A stretch of 64,000 bases of DNA from Phosphoribacter sp037046615 (GCA_037046615.1 JBAOHD010000017.1:124001-188000); one strand, 5' to 3'. Shown: positions 9,799-21,463, counted from the first letter of the stretch. Notes: generated by a model not told the origin, from the sequence alone. Program-made: numbers and translations.

Positions 9799-11399
9799 CC
9801 GCCGTCCTGACCGGCATACCGGCTGCGTTCACTCCGGCGACCATCGACTTCGGGGCGCTCTCACCGATCCTCATCGTCTTCGGTGCCGCGATCATCGGGG
9901 TCCTCGTCGAAGCGTTCGTGCCGCGGCAGTCGCGCTACTCCGTCCAGGTCGTGCTCACGATCGTGGGGCTCCTCGCCGCCATGCTCGCCTTGGCGACGCT
10001 CGCGGCCAAGAATCACCTCGCGACCGCTGGTATGCCGTCCCTCGGCACCGGCGCGATCAAGGGTGCCGTCGTCGTCGATGGACCGACCCTCTTCCTCCAA
10101 GCGACCATCCTCATCTTCGCGCTCCTCGCGGTCTTCACCTTCGGTGAGCGGTTTGGAGGTGTGGGGGCCGATGCCTTCACGCCGATGGCTGCCGCGGTGC
10201 CGGGTTCGGCGCGCGAGTCCGAGGCGGTCCGCGCAGGCGCGATGACTGCCGAGGTCTTCCCGCTGTTCCTCTTCTCCGTCGGCGGGATGCTGATCTTCCC
10301 CGCCTCCGGTGACCTGCTGACGATGTTCGTCGCCCTCGAAGTCCTCTCGCTGCCGCTCTACATCATGTGTGGGCTCGCGCGGCGCCGTCGCCTGCTGTCG
10401 CAGGAAGCAGCGCTGAAGTACTTCCTCCTCGGCGCCTTCTCGTCGGCGTTCTTCCTCTTCGGCGTCGCGTTGCTCTACGGGTATGCCGGCTCGGTCTACC
10501 TCCCGGACATCGCCGCGGCGGTCGCCAACCCGGACTCGGCCCTCAACGGCCTGCTCGTGCCGGGCATCCTGCTCGTTGCCATCGGTCTGCTGTTCAAGGT
10601 CGGTGCGGCCCCCTTCCACATGTGGACGCCCGACGTCTATCAGGGCGCTCCGACCCCGGTGACCGGCTTCATGGCTGCGGCGACCAAGGCGGCCGCCTTC
10701 GGTGCGCTCGTCCGCTTCCTGTACGTCGCGGTCGACGCGGCCGTGTGGGAGTGGCGCCCGGTCCTCATGATCATCTCGGCGCTGACGATGGTCGTCGGTG
10801 CGGTGCTGTCGGTCACCCAGACCGACATGAAGCGGCTGCTGGCCTACTCGAGCATCGCCCACGCCGGGTTCATCCTCGTCGGTGTGACCGCTCTGTCAAA
10901 GGCTGGCCTGCGCGGCACGATCTTCTATGTCCTGGCCTATGGCCTCACGACGATCGCGGCATTCGCCATCGTCAACCTCGTGCGCTCGGGTGGGTCCGAG
11001 GCGACGCACCTGTCGCAGTGGGCTGGCCTGGGCAAGCGGCACCCGTGGACGGCGGGCATCTTCGCCTTCCTCCTGCTCGCCTTCGCCGGCATCCCGCTCA
11101 CGAGCGGCTTCACGGCGAAGTTCGCGGTCTTCGCACCGGCGCTGGCCGCCGAGACGACCGGCTCCACGCTGCTCGTCCTCGTCGGTCTGCTCAGCAGCGC
11201 GGTGACGGTCTTCGTCTATGCACGGATCATCGTCCTCATGTATTTCACGGACAGCTCTGACGAGGATGTCGTCGTCGTCGAGCCCTCCCCGTGGACGACG
11301 GCGACGATCGCGGTGGGCACTGTCTTGACGGTCCTCCTCGGTCTGGTCCCAGCCGCGGTCCTCGACGTTGCCGAGCGCGCGTCGCAGTTCATCCGCTGA
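9795..11399 (+). CDS. nuoN: NADH-quinone oxidoreductase subunit N
   Basis: This 534-residue third antiporter-like subunit of complex I ends the nuo operon. It contains the expected EVLSLPLYIMCGLARR and KVGAAPFHMWTPDVYQGAPTP signatures with the membrane Lys, and YSSIAHAGFILVG. I chose the GTG that overlaps the nuoM stop (GTGA). The open frame extends about 50 codons further upstream, but that part lies inside nuoM in another frame. No obvious terminator follows; the polyprenyl synthase starts only 35 bases later. Confidence 0.97.
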   Translation: MTAVLTGIPAAFTPATIDFGALSPILIVFGAAIIGVLVEAFVPRQSRYSVQVVLTIVGLLAAMLALATLAAKNHLATAGMPSLGTGAIKGAVVVDGPTLFLQATILIFALLAVFTFGERFGGVGADAFTPMAAAVPGSARESEAVRAGAMTAEVFPLFLFSVGGMLIFPASGDLLTMFVALEVLSLPLYIMCGLARRRRLLSQEAALKYFLLGAFSSAFFLFGVALLYGYAGSVYLPDIAAAVANPDSALNGLLVPGILLVAIGLLFKVGAAPFHMWTPDVYQGAPTPVTGFMAAATKAAAFGALVRFLYVAVDAAVWEWRPVLMIISALTMVVGAVLSVTQTDMKRLLAYSSIAHAGFILVGVTALSKAGLRGTIFYVLAYGLTTIAAFAIVNLVRSGGSEATHLSQWAGLGKRHPWTAGIFAFLLLAFAGIPLTSGFTAKFAVFAPALAAETTGSTLLVLVGLLSSAVTVFVYARIIVLMYFTDSSDEDVVVVEPSPWTTATIAVGTVLTVLLGLVPAAVLDVAERASQFIR

Positions 11400-11434
11400 C
11401 GGCCTGCTGCGACGGTCTGGGTCGACTGACAGCC

Positions 11435-12436
11435 ATGAGTGCACCGAGCGTGTTGACGCTGCCAGGGGTGTCACCGGCGCTGGCCGCGCAGGTGGCCGAC
11501 GGGATGGCTCGGGTCGACGCGCTCTTGCGGGCGACTGTCGACCACGAGGACCCTTACGTCGCGGCGGCCTCGGGCCATCTGCTGGCCGCAGGGGGCAAGC
11601 GCTTCCGACCCACGCTGACGATCCTCGCCGCGTTGGCTTGCGGCGAGGTGACCGACGAGGTCATCACGGCTGCAGTCGGCGTCGAGTTGACCCACCTCGC
11701 CTCGCTCTATCACGACGACGTCATGGACGAGGCCGCGGTGCGGCGCGGGGTGCCGAGCGTCAACGCGGCATACGACAACTCGACTGCGATCCTCGTCGGC
11801 GACCTGCTCTTCGGCAAGGCATCGGAACTCATTGCGGGGCTCGGCCCGGAGGCGGTGCTCATCCAGGCGCAGACCTTCGTCCGGCTGTGTTACGGGCAGA
11901 TCCGTGACACGCTGACCTGCCCGGAGGGCACCGACCCCATTGACTATTACCTCAAGGTCCTCGCGGACAAGACCGGCGTGCTCGTCGCGACAGCCGCTCG
12001 CTACGGGGCGATGTTCGGCGGCGGCTCGCCGGACCAGGTCGAGGTCCTGCGTGGCTACGGGGAACGGCTCGGGATGGCCTTCCAACTGGCCGATGACCTC
12101 ATCGACATCGCCTCCGACAGCAGCGCGAGCGGGAAGACCCCTGGCACTGATCTGCGCGAGGGCGTCGACACGCTTGCCGTGCTTTACGCCAAGGCATCGA
12201 CCGACCCGGCCGACGCCAGGCTCCAGCAGGTGCTCGGCCGCGACCTGTCTGCGGATGAGGCCGGTGTGGCCGAGGCGCTGACCTTGCTGCGGTCGAATGC
12301 CGCGCTGGCCAAGGCCCAGGCTCGGACGCGGGCAGTCGGTGACGATGCCCGCCGTGCCCTCGATGCACTGCCGGCGAGCGATGCCCGGGTCGCGCTGGCC
12401 ACCCTCGTGGAGCAAGTCGTCGACCGCGTCGGCTAG
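11435..12436 (+). CDS. Long-chain trans-polyprenyl diphosphate synthase
   Basis: This 333-residue isoprenyl synthase elongates allylic diphosphates with IPP. Beside a nuo operon the usual role is making the menaquinone side chain, so product length is inferred from context. The first aspartate-rich motif is YHDDVMDEAAVRRG (DDxxD), and the second is QLADDLIDIASD. GGKRFRPTLT is the IPP-binding segment near residue 54. The ATG at 11435 fits the family N-terminus and lies 35 bases after nuoN, so co-transcription is likely. Its last four bases overlap the end of the convergent rarD-like gene, leaving no room for a terminator. Confidence 0.93.
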   Translation: MSAPSVLTLPGVSPALAAQVADGMARVDALLRATVDHEDPYVAAASGHLLAAGGKRFRPTLTILAALACGEVTDEVITAAVGVELTHLASLYHDDVMDEAAVRRGVPSVNAAYDNSTAILVGDLLFGKASELIAGLGPEAVLIQAQTFVRLCYGQIRDTLTCPEGTDPIDYYLKVLADKTGVLVATAARYGAMFGGGSPDQVEVLRGYGERLGMAFQLADDLIDIASDSSASGKTPGTDLREGVDTLAVLYAKASTDPADARLQQVLGRDLSADEAGVAEALTLLRSNAALAKAQARTRAVGDDARRALDALPASDARVALATLVEQVVDRVG

Positions 12437-13329
12437 GTCCCGCGGGCCCGCCAGGAGTCGACGCTCAACACGATCAGCGCAAGCCAGACAAGCCCGAAGC
12501 CAGCCCACCGCGCGGCAGTGATGACCTCGCCGAGGACGAGGCTGCACAGCAGTTGCATGACCGGCGTGACGAACTGCAGCAGCCCGATCGTCACGAGCGG
12601 CACCCGACGTGCCGCCGCCGCGAAAAGCAGGAGCGGGATCGCCGTAACCGGGCCGGTGAGCACGAGCAGCGTCGTGTGCCACGCACCGTGGCCGGCGAAA
12701 GTCACCGGCATGCCCCCGACGCCCAGACCAACCGCGACCAAGAGCGCCAGCGCGACCGGCATGAGCACCGCGGTCTCGATCGTCAGCCCGTGCATGGCCG
12801 GCAAGCTCAGGCCGACGCGCTTCTTGACCAGCCCATAAAGCGCGAACGACACCGCCAGCGTCAGCGCCACCCATGGCGGGCGACCGCCGGCCATAGTCAA
12901 GTAGACCGCCGCCACAGCACCGATCGCGATCGCGATCCACTGGAGTCGCCGGAGCGGCTCTTTGAGGATGACCACCCCGAGCGCCACGGTGATGAGGGGG
13001 TTGAGGAAGTAGCCCAGCGCCGCATCGCTCGTGTGACCGGACATGACGGCCGCGACGTAGACCCCCCAGTTGAGCGCCAGCACGAGAGCCGCCGCGGTGA
13101 GTCCGGCGATGAGCCGCCGACGTCGCAGCAGCGGGCGCACCCACTCCCACTGCCGGCGCATCCCGAGGATGAGCAGACAGAACAGCAAGCTCCAGACGAT
13201 CCGGTTGGCGAGCACCTCGAGGGGACCCGAGGGCGCCATCGCGTGGAAGTAGAGCGGGAAGAGCCCCCATAGGAGGTAGGCCCCCAGCCCCATCAACGAG
13301 CCGGACGGAGTGCTGCGGGCAAAGATCAC
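12433..13329 (-). CDS. rarD: RarD-like EamA-family transporter
   Basis: This 298-residue membrane protein has about ten hydrophobic helices and belongs to the drug/metabolite transporter superfamily, RarD branch. The N-terminal GLGAYLLWGLFPLYFHAM and LANRIVWSLLF are typical of RarD. The substrate is not known for the family (the name comes from chloramphenicol sensitivity). It overlaps korB by four bases (start 13329, korB stop 13326), so it probably belongs to the kor transcript. The end overlaps the convergent polyprenyl synthase. Confidence 0.88.
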   Translation of the reverse strand: MIFARSTPSGSLMGLGAYLLWGLFPLYFHAMAPSGPLEVLANRIVWSLLFCLLILGMRRQWEWVRPLLRRRRLIAGLTAAALVLALNWGVYVAAVMSGHTSDAALGYFLNPLITVALGVVILKEPLRRLQWIAIAIGAVAAVYLTMAGGRPPWVALTLAVSFALYGLVKKRVGLSLPAMHGLTIETAVLMPVALALLVAVGLGVGGMPVTFAGHGAWHTTLLVLTGPVTAIPLLLFAAAARRVPLVTIGLLQFVTPVMQLLCSLVLGEVITAARWAGFGLVWLALIVLSVDSWRARGT

Positions 13330-14437
13330 CCGTCCACGGTCCAGGTGTCGCGGCCCGCGAGCAGGGCCGCGAGGTCGGCGTCGGTCGCCGGGCCACCGCC
13401 CTGGGCCACCGCCGCCACCACCTGGTCACGCACGAGATCGTCGTATGCCGGTCGGCTCACCCGCCGGAAGATCCCCATCGGCACGTGCGACAAGGTCGAT
13501 TCCGACAGCCGGGACAGGGCGAATGCCTGCGACGGATCGGCGGCCGAGGCGTCGTGCACGACGAGCCGCGCCGGGTCGGCATCCGCTCGCGCGACGATCT
13601 GCATCTGACCGCGGTCGTCGCGGACGACGACCTGGTCGCCGGCCGCGACCGGCTCACCGTCGACGAGGTGGAAGATCCGGGCCTGCGCCTCGGTGCGGTC
13701 TTTGAGCACGTCGAAGGCACCGTCGTTGAAGATCGGGCAGTTCTGGTAGATCTCGACGAGCGCCGCGCCCCGATGAGCCGCCGCGGCGCGCAGGATCGAG
13801 GACAGATGCGCCCGGTCGGAGTCCATCGTCCGCGCGACAAAGCTCGCTTCGGCGCCGAGAGCCAGCGACACCGGGTTGAACGGCGTGTCGACCGACCCGA
13901 GCGGCGACGACTTGGTCACCTTGCCCTGACGTGAGGTCGGCGAATACTGACCCTTGGTCAAGCCGTAGATCTCGTTGTTGAACAACAGGATCGTCAGGTT
14001 GACATTGCGCCGGAGGGCGTGGATGAGGTGGTTGCCACCGATCGACAAGGCATCGCCGTCGCCGGTGATGACCCACACCGACAGGTCGGGGCGGCTGGTG
14101 ACCAAACCCGTCGCGATCGACGGAGCGCGGCCGTGGATCGAGTGCATGCCGTAGGTGTCGAGGTAATAGGGGAACCGCGACGAACACCCGATGCCGGAGA
14201 CGAAGACGATGTTTTCGCGCCGCAGCCCGAGCTCGGGCAGGAACCCCTGCATCGTCGCGAGGATCGCGTAGTCGCCGCAGCCGGGACACCACCGGACCTC
14301 CTGGTCGGAGGTGAAATCCTTGCGGTTCAGGGAGATTCCGGGCTGGAGCGTCGGGACGAGATCGGCCCCGTGACGGTGGGCGGCCGGCATACGCGCCGTC
14401 TCAGAAGCGGCGGAGGTGAGGTCAGGGCGGTCGAGTT

Positions 14438-14441
<4 letters not shown>
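13326..14441 (-). CDS. korB: 2-oxoacid:ferredoxin oxidoreductase, beta subunit
   Basis: This 371-residue thiamine-diphosphate-binding subunit pairs with the alpha subunit upstream to decarboxylate a 2-oxo acid (2-oxoglutarate in the best-studied actinobacterial homologues) and reduce ferredoxin. Visible signatures are RWCPGCGDYAIL (cluster-ligand or core Cys), GIGCSSRFPYYLDTYG, and ITGDGDALSIGGNHLIHALRRN (the TPP/Mg motif GDGD followed by the Asn segment). Start and korA stop overlap by four bases, indicating coupled translation and stoichiometric synthesis. Confidence 0.94.
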
Positions 14442-16333
<1,892 letters not shown>

Positions 16334-16428
16334 CGTGTCACGCGGTCCTTGTCCCGGTCTGGCGCACCAGCAGCCGTGAATCACGGCGCCTCGCCGACCA
16401 TGGTAGGCCGAAGGTACCCTCCCGTCTG

Positions 16429-17643
16429 CTATCCGCTCACCGCTCGTTCAGCCCGCGCCGCGGCGATCTGCGAGTCGCTCCAGCCGATGTCGCGCAGGAG
16501 GTCGTCGGTGTGGGTGCCGGGCTCGACGGGAGCCGTCGCTGGGAGGGGAGTGCGCGGCATACCGTCGGCGTCGAGGAAGCGGGGCGCGGGCACCGGGAGG
16601 TCGACCTCACCGACCAGCCGGTATGCCGCCCGCGCGGTCAGGTGCGGGTGACGGCGGGCCTCGTCGAGGTTCATGACGGGAGCGACGCACGCGTCGGAAT
16701 GCTCGAGAAGGGTGCACCATTCATCGCGACTGCGGGTCTTGAAAAGGCTCTCCCACAACGGTTTTGCCTCACGCCAGCGGCTTTGGTCAAACTGGTGCCG
16801 CGGGTGGCGTGGATCGTCGCTCTCGAGGTGGACGACGTCGGCCTCGGCGAGCAGCCGCACGAGCTCGGCGTAGAACTGCGGCTCGAGCGGGCCGACTGCC
16901 AGGTGCCGGCCGTCGGCGCACTCGTAGACCTCGTAGAAGGGGGCGCCGGTGTCCAGGACGTTGTGGCCGGGAGCCTCGCCCCAGAGGCCGGCGGCATTGA
17001 GGGCGTGGGTGAAGGTCGAGATGTAGGACGCGCCGTCGACGATGGCAGCGTCGACGACCTGCCCTCGGCCGGTGTGCCGGGCTTCGTGGAGGGCGGCGAG
17101 CAGGCCGGTCACGAGCAGGAGGGCACCGCCGGCGATGTCGCCGAGGTAGGGGCCGGGCAGGACCGGACGAGGTGGCGTGCCGTCGTGTGGGTCGCGGACC
17201 ACCGTGGACAGCAGCCCTGAGGTCGCTGTGTAGGTGAGGTCGTGGCCGGCATACCCAGCGAGGGGTCCGCGTTGGCCCCACCCGGTCATCCGCCCATAAA
17301 CCAGGCGCGGGTTGCGCGCGAGGCACTCGACGGGGCCGAGGCCCAGTCGCTCCATGACGCCGGGCCGGTAGGGCTCGATGAGGAGGTCAGCCGTGGCGAC
17401 GAGGTCGAGGGCAGCCGCGCGGCCGAGGTCGTGTTTGAGGTCCAGGGCGATCGATCGCCGGCCCCGGCGCAGCACTGGGACGTCGAAGGGCCCGGCACCA
17501 CCGGGCCGGTCGATGCCGACGACCTCCGCCCCGAGGTCAGCGAGCACGAGCCCGGCAAACGGCCCCGGCCCGATCCCCGCGAACTCGACGACGCGCACCC
17601 CGGCCAGCGGACCGGCATACCCCCGCTCGTGGGTGGTCTCCAT
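16429..17643 (-). CDS. CaiB/BaiF family enzyme, probable alpha-methylacyl-CoA racemase
   Basis: This 404-residue family III CoA-transferase-fold protein has the N-terminal AGVRVVEFAGIGPGPFAGLVLADLGAEVVGIDRP signature region in residues about 14-47. The segments AGHDLTYTATSG and YLGDIAGGALLLVTG match the catalytic His and Asp regions of alpha-methylacyl-CoA racemases rather than formyl-CoA transferases. The likely role is epimerising 2-methyl-branched acyl-CoAs during beta-oxidation of branched lipids. It stands alone on the minus strand with about 95 bases between its stop and korA. Substrate assignment is inferred. Confidence 0.82.
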   Translation of the reverse strand: METTHERGYAGPLAGVRVVEFAGIGPGPFAGLVLADLGAEVVGIDRPGGAGPFDVPVLRRGRRSIALDLKHDLGRAAALDLVATADLLIEPYRPGVMERLGLGPVECLARNPRLVYGRMTGWGQRGPLAGYAGHDLTYTATSGLLSTVVRDPHDGTPPRPVLPGPYLGDIAGGALLLVTGLLAALHEARHTGRGQVVDAAIVDGASYISTFTHALNAAGLWGEAPGHNVLDTGAPFYEVYECADGRHLAVGPLEPQFYAELVRLLAEADVVHLESDDPRHPRHQFDQSRWREAKPLWESLFKTRSRDEWCTLLEHSDACVAPVMNLDEARRHPHLTARAAYRLVGEVDLPVPAPRFLDADGMPRTPLPATAPVEPGTHTDDLLRDIGWSDSQIAAARAERAVSG

Positions 17644-17763
17644 GAGGGGAGCGTATGCGGGACGGCTGTCGATTCGGCCGGTCGTCGGCCGTCATCTCCA
17701 CATCGGCGCCGATGTCAGCTCCGCCAGGGTGCTGCCTGCGCTGCAACCAGAGAGGATCACCTC

Positions 17764-18114
17764 ATGACCAAATACCTTGTCCTGCTCGCGCACGAGCCGG
17801 GGATGTGGACCGAGGCCGACCCGGTGACGTTTGCGGCATACCACCAGGCGCATGTCGACTTCGCCCGCCTTGTCGGCGACCGCATCCTCGCCGGGGAGGC
17901 GCTCGCGGGCCCCGACGCGGCCACGACCCTGCGGCGCACGGCCGCGGGGGAGGCGCTCACCGACGGGCCCTTTGCCGAGGGCGCTGAGGTGATCGGCGGC
18001 TTCTACGTCGTCGATGCGCCCGACCTTGACACGGTGCTCGGGTGGTGTCGCGTGCTCCCCGCGCCGTATGCCGTGGAGGTGCGCCCGTGCGTCCAGGTCG
18101 AGGGGCTCACGTGA
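17764..18114 (+). CDS. YCII/DGPF-domain protein
   Basis: This 116-residue single-domain protein of the YCII-related family contains the diagnostic DGPF box (ALTDGPFAEGAEVIGGFYVVDAP). The biochemical function is unknown, though a ferredoxin-like fold with a conserved His-Asp pair is typical. It sits 11 bases upstream of an ECF42-type sigma factor gene, the arrangement that characterises that sigma group. The ATG at 17764 follows AGAGGATC as ribosome-binding site. A longer upstream frame lies antisense to the racemase gene and is not used. Confidence 0.86.
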   Translation: MTKYLVLLAHEPGMWTEADPVTFAAYHQAHVDFARLVGDRILAGEALAGPDAATTLRRTAAGEALTDGPFAEGAEVIGGFYVVDAPDLDTVLGWCRVLPAPYAVEVRPCVQVEGLT

Positions 18115-18124
18115 GCGCGGTCCG

Positions 18125-19378
18125 GTGACCCTGGCCGAGGACGCACTGGTGTGGGCCCACCGCGAGGAATGGGGTCGACTCCTGGCCCTGCTCGTCGCGC
18201 GGCACCGCCGTCTCGACCTGGCCGAGGACGCCCTCGCGGATGCCTTCGAGGCGGCCGCGCGGACGTGGCCACGTGACGGCATCCCCACCAACCGCGCCGC
18301 GTGGTTGCTCACGGCCGCCCGGCGGCGGGCCCTGGACCGTCTCCGAGCGGAGGCCGTCCAGGCACGGACCGCGCCGTTGCTGGCCATCGACGCGCACCTG
18401 CAGGAGCAGGCGCAAGGGGTCATGGCCGACCCGGGTGACCTCGCGGTGATCGACGAGAGGCTTCGGCTCGTGCTGCTGGCCGCGCACCCCGCGCTCGCGC
18501 CGGAGTCGGCCGCCGCACTGACCCTCCGGCTCGTCCTCGGGGTCTCGACCGCCGACCTTGCCCGGCTCTTCCTCGTGAGCGAGCCGACGATGGCAGCCCG
18601 CCTCACCCGTGCCCGCAAGAAGCTCGCGACCGCGGGGGTGGCGTTCGTCGTGCCCGAGCGAGAGGAGCTGGCTGGGCGCTTGGAGGTGTTCGCCACGATC
18701 GCCTATCTCGCGTTTACGGCCGGGTATGCGCCCGGGTCCGGACCGGATGTCGTGTGCGTGGACCTCGCGGGAGAGGCGATCCGCCTTGTGCGACTGGTGC
18801 GGGAGCTCGCGCCGGATGCCGCGCTCGACGCGCTGCTCGCGCTCATGCTGCTGCACCACTCACGGCGCGCCGCCCGGCTGGACGCTGACGGTCGGCTCGT
18901 CCTCCTGCCGGACCAGGATCGGTCGCGGTGGCGGCACGATGAGATCGGCGAAGCCCTCGCGCTCCTGACGCCGCTCGCCTCGCCCGTGGACGGAGGCCGC
19001 GGGCGGGAGTGGCAGCTCCAGGCGTCGATCGCCGCCTGTCATGCGACGGCTCCGACTGCGGGGCAGACGGATTGGCGCCAGATCGCCGACCTGTATGCCG
19101 CGCTGGAGGCGGCCACCGGGTCGCCGGTCGTGCGCCTCAACCGCGCGGTCGCGGTCGCGGAGGCGCAGGGACCGGAGGATGGACTGGCGATCCTCGTCGG
19201 GGTGGCCGAGCGATTGCCAAACTCCCACCGGGTGCCTGCCGTGGAGGCCGAACTCCTCGCGCGCTGCGGCCGCTGGGACGCGGCACGGGCGGCATACCGT
19301 CGAGCGATCGGCCTGTGCGGCAATGACGTTGAGCGCGAGCACCTCATGCGGCGCCTGGAGCTTGCGGCGCCGCGCTGA
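18125..19378 (+). CDS. ECF42-type RNA polymerase sigma factor with C-terminal extension
   Basis: This 417-residue extracytoplasmic-function-type sigma factor starts at a GTG. Region 2 (residues about 10-75; RLDLAEDALADAFEAAARTWP) and region 4 (residues about 105-170; STADLARLFLVSEPTMAARLTRARKKL) occupy the first 180 residues. The last 230 residues form an alpha-helical, TPR-like domain (AALEAATGSPVVRLNRAVAV). That layout, with no anti-sigma gene nearby and a DGPF protein upstream, matches the ECF42 group, in which the extension is thought to control activity. It is probably co-transcribed with the YCII gene. Confidence 0.88.
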   Translation: MTLAEDALVWAHREEWGRLLALLVARHRRLDLAEDALADAFEAAARTWPRDGIPTNRAAWLLTAARRRALDRLRAEAVQARTAPLLAIDAHLQEQAQGVMADPGDLAVIDERLRLVLLAAHPALAPESAAALTLRLVLGVSTADLARLFLVSEPTMAARLTRARKKLATAGVAFVVPEREELAGRLEVFATIAYLAFTAGYAPGSGPDVVCVDLAGEAIRLVRLVRELAPDAALDALLALMLLHHSRRAARLDADGRLVLLPDQDRSRWRHDEIGEALALLTPLASPVDGGRGREWQLQASIAACHATAPTAGQTDWRQIADLYAALEAATGSPVVRLNRAVAVAEAQGPEDGLAILVGVAERLPNSHRVPAVEAELLARCGRWDAARAAYRRAIGLCGNDVEREHLMRRLELAAPR

Positions 19379-19398
19379 GACCCTCGCGCCCTCGCGCC

Positions 19399-21084
19399 CT
19401 ACAGCAGTGCGGTGAGGTCCTCGTGGGCCAGCGCGAGGACGGCGTTGCGAGCGTCGGTCGCCGTGCGGGAGTCCAGAGCCGCCGTGGCCATGCCATGACA
19501 GGTCGCCATGGTGTGCAGCCCAAGGGCATACCGCACGATCGACACCTTGGACGGCGCCATCGACAGTGAGCTCACGCCGAGGCCCGCGAGGACGAGCGCG
19601 AGCAGCGCGTCGCCGCCGGCCTCACCGCAGACCCCCATCGGTTTGCCGGCAACCTTGGCGCCCTCGCAGGCGGTGCCGATGAGCCCGAGGACCGCTGGCT
19701 GCCACGGGTCGAGCAGGTCCGACAGGGTGCCTTCCATGCGGTCGGCGGCCATCGTGTATTGCGCGAGGTCGTTGGTGCCCAGGCTCCCGAAGTCGACTTC
19801 GGCCATGACGTGGCGAGCCGCGATGGCCGCGCCCGGCACCTCGATCATGACGCCGACCGACGGCAGGCCGTTTTCGCGGACGCGCCGGGCAAACCACGCT
19901 GCCTCTTCTGCGGTCGCGACCATCGGGGCCATGACCTTGACCTCGGCATGAGTGTTGCGGGCCGCCACGCCAAGAGCCTCGAGTTGCACGTCGAGTAGGT
20001 CGGGGCGCAGGGCCGACAGCCGCAGCCCGCGCTTGCCGAGGGCCGGGTTTTCTTCGGGTCCGAGGTCCGCGAAGGCCAGCGGTTTGTCGGCGCCGGCGTC
20101 GAGGGTGCGCACGACGACCCGGCGGCTGCCGAAAGGTTCGAAGACCCTGGTGTAGATGTCGGTCTGCTCGGCCAGGGTCGGCGCGGTGTCGCGGCTGAGG
20201 AAGACGAACTCGGTGCGGAAGAGCCCCACGCCTTCGACGTCTTGAGATGCGGCGCTGACCGCGTCTTCGACTCCGCCGATATTGGCCAGGAGCATGACGG
20301 GGTAACCATCCTTGGTGCGCCCCGGCCCAGCCGAGCCCGCGAGGGCAGCCCGGCGGCGTTCGCGCTTGCCGACGATGTCGCGCTGGTATTCCGCGCTGGG
20401 GTCGACGGTCACTTCACCGGAGTCACCGTCGACGGCGACGATCGTGCCGGCCGCGATCGAGGTGGCGCCGGCGAGCTGGACGACGGCGGGGATGCCCATT
20501 TGGGCGGCGAGGATCGCGGTGTGGCTGGTGCGGCCGCCGGCTTCGGTGATGATCGCGCGGACCATCGTGGGGTTGAGGGTGGCGGTCTCCGCGGGTGCCA
20601 GGTCGTGGGCGACGATGACGCTGGGGACATCGAACTCCGGGACGCCCGGGTCTTCCTGCCCGAGGAGGCGCGCGACGGCACGGTTGCGGACGTCTTTGAG
20701 GTCGGTGACTCGCTCGGCGAAGTAGCCGCCGAGCGCTTCGAACTGTGCGGCATACGTCTGCACGGCGGCGGTCACGGCGGTCGTCGGGCCCTTGCCGGCC
20801 GCGAGCTCCTTGCCGATGGCCTTCTGGAGCCCCTTGTCGCGGGCGATGAGCGCCGTGGCGGTGAGGATCTGCTGGGCCGTCTCGTCGGCGAGCGCGGCGC
20901 GCTCCTCCAAGGTGCGGGCCACCGACTCGAAGGCTTCCTTGATGCGGACGTGCTCGGCGGCTGGGTCAGCTGCGGCGGGTTCGTTGTCCGGCGGCCGGAC
21001 GGGGCCGCGGACCTGGACGACGGGGCCGACTGCTGCCCCCGGGCTCACGCCGATGCCGCGCGGCGTTTCGGTCGAGTTCGACAT
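19399..21084 (-). CDS. ptsI: PTS enzyme I (phosphoenolpyruvate-protein phosphotransferase)
   Basis: This 561-residue enzyme takes phosphate from PEP and passes it to HPr, the first step of sugar import by the phosphotransferase system. GGRTSHTAILAAQMGIPAVV contains the phosphorylated His. The C-terminal PEP-binding barrel shows GVGLFRTEFVFLSR, FADLGPEENPALGKRGLRLS and the catalytic-Cys segment PMGVCGEAGGD. It is the last gene of the fru/pts cluster, separated from ptsH by 109 bases that hold a strong hairpin. Confidence 0.95.
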   Translation of the reverse strand: MSNSTETPRGIGVSPGAAVGPVVQVRGPVRPPDNEPAAADPAAEHVRIKEAFESVARTLEERAALADETAQQILTATALIARDKGLQKAIGKELAAGKGPTTAVTAAVQTYAAQFEALGGYFAERVTDLKDVRNRAVARLLGQEDPGVPEFDVPSVIVAHDLAPAETATLNPTMVRAIITEAGGRTSHTAILAAQMGIPAVVQLAGATSIAAGTIVAVDGDSGEVTVDPSAEYQRDIVGKRERRRAALAGSAGPGRTKDGYPVMLLANIGGVEDAVSAASQDVEGVGLFRTEFVFLSRDTAPTLAEQTDIYTRVFEPFGSRRVVVRTLDAGADKPLAFADLGPEENPALGKRGLRLSALRPDLLDVQLEALGVAARNTHAEVKVMAPMVATAEEAAWFARRVRENGLPSVGVMIEVPGAAIAARHVMAEVDFGSLGTNDLAQYTMAADRMEGTLSDLLDPWQPAVLGLIGTACEGAKVAGKPMGVCGEAGGDALLALVLAGLGVSSLSMAPSKVSIVRYALGLHTMATCHGMATAALDSRTATDARNAVLALAHEDLTALL

Positions 21085-21137
21085 GGATGACTCCTGAGAG
21101 GGCGCAGACAGCGGGTGGGATCGGGCGGGTCGTGCGG

Positions 21138-21175
21138 GGAAGGGGCCGAGCCGGTATGCCGGTCCGGCCCCTTCC
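21138..21175 (-). terminator. Hairpin between ptsH and ptsI
   Basis: Two perfectly complementary 11-base arms, GGAAGGGGCCG at 21138-21148 and CGGCCCCTTCC at 21165-21175, enclose a 16-base loop. The loop contains CCGGTATGCCGG, a copy of the iterated octamer. The hairpin lies 19 bases after the ptsH stop on the minus strand and could end or attenuate transcription into ptsI. No U-run follows, as is common in high-GC actinobacteria. Confidence 0.5.
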
Positions 21176-21193
21176 GTGGAGATGGTGCCGGTC

Positions 21194-21463
21194 TTACTCG
21201 GCGTCGAGGTCGCGCGACAGGAGCGCGACGAGGCCGTCGAGGGCTTCCTCGGCGCCGTCGCCCTCGGCAGTCAGGACGACCTCTTCGCCGTGCTTGGCGC
21301 CCAGGGCCATGACGCCCAGGATGCTCGTGGCGTCGACGGCCTCTTCACCGGGGCGACCGATCTCGATGTCGAGTCCGGTGTCGCTCGCGGCCTGGACGAA
21401 CATCGAGGCCGGGCGGGCGTGCAGCCCCACGGAGGAGGCGATGGTGACGGTGCGGGAAGCCAT
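21194..21463 (-). CDS. ptsH: PTS phosphocarrier protein HPr
   Basis: This 89-residue HPr accepts phosphate from enzyme I on the His in SSVGLHARPASMFVQ (residue about 15) and donates it to FruA. The region equivalent to the regulatory Ser46 site reads DATSILGVMALG, so a serine is present, but whether it is a kinase target cannot be said. An upstream ribosome-binding site AGAAAGGAGC precedes the ATG. It lies between fruA and ptsI in the minus-strand fructose cluster. Confidence 0.95.
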   Translation of the reverse strand: MASRTVTIASSVGLHARPASMFVQAASDTGLDIEIGRPGEEAVDATSILGVMALGAKHGEEVVLTAEGDGAEEALDGLVALLSRDLDAE

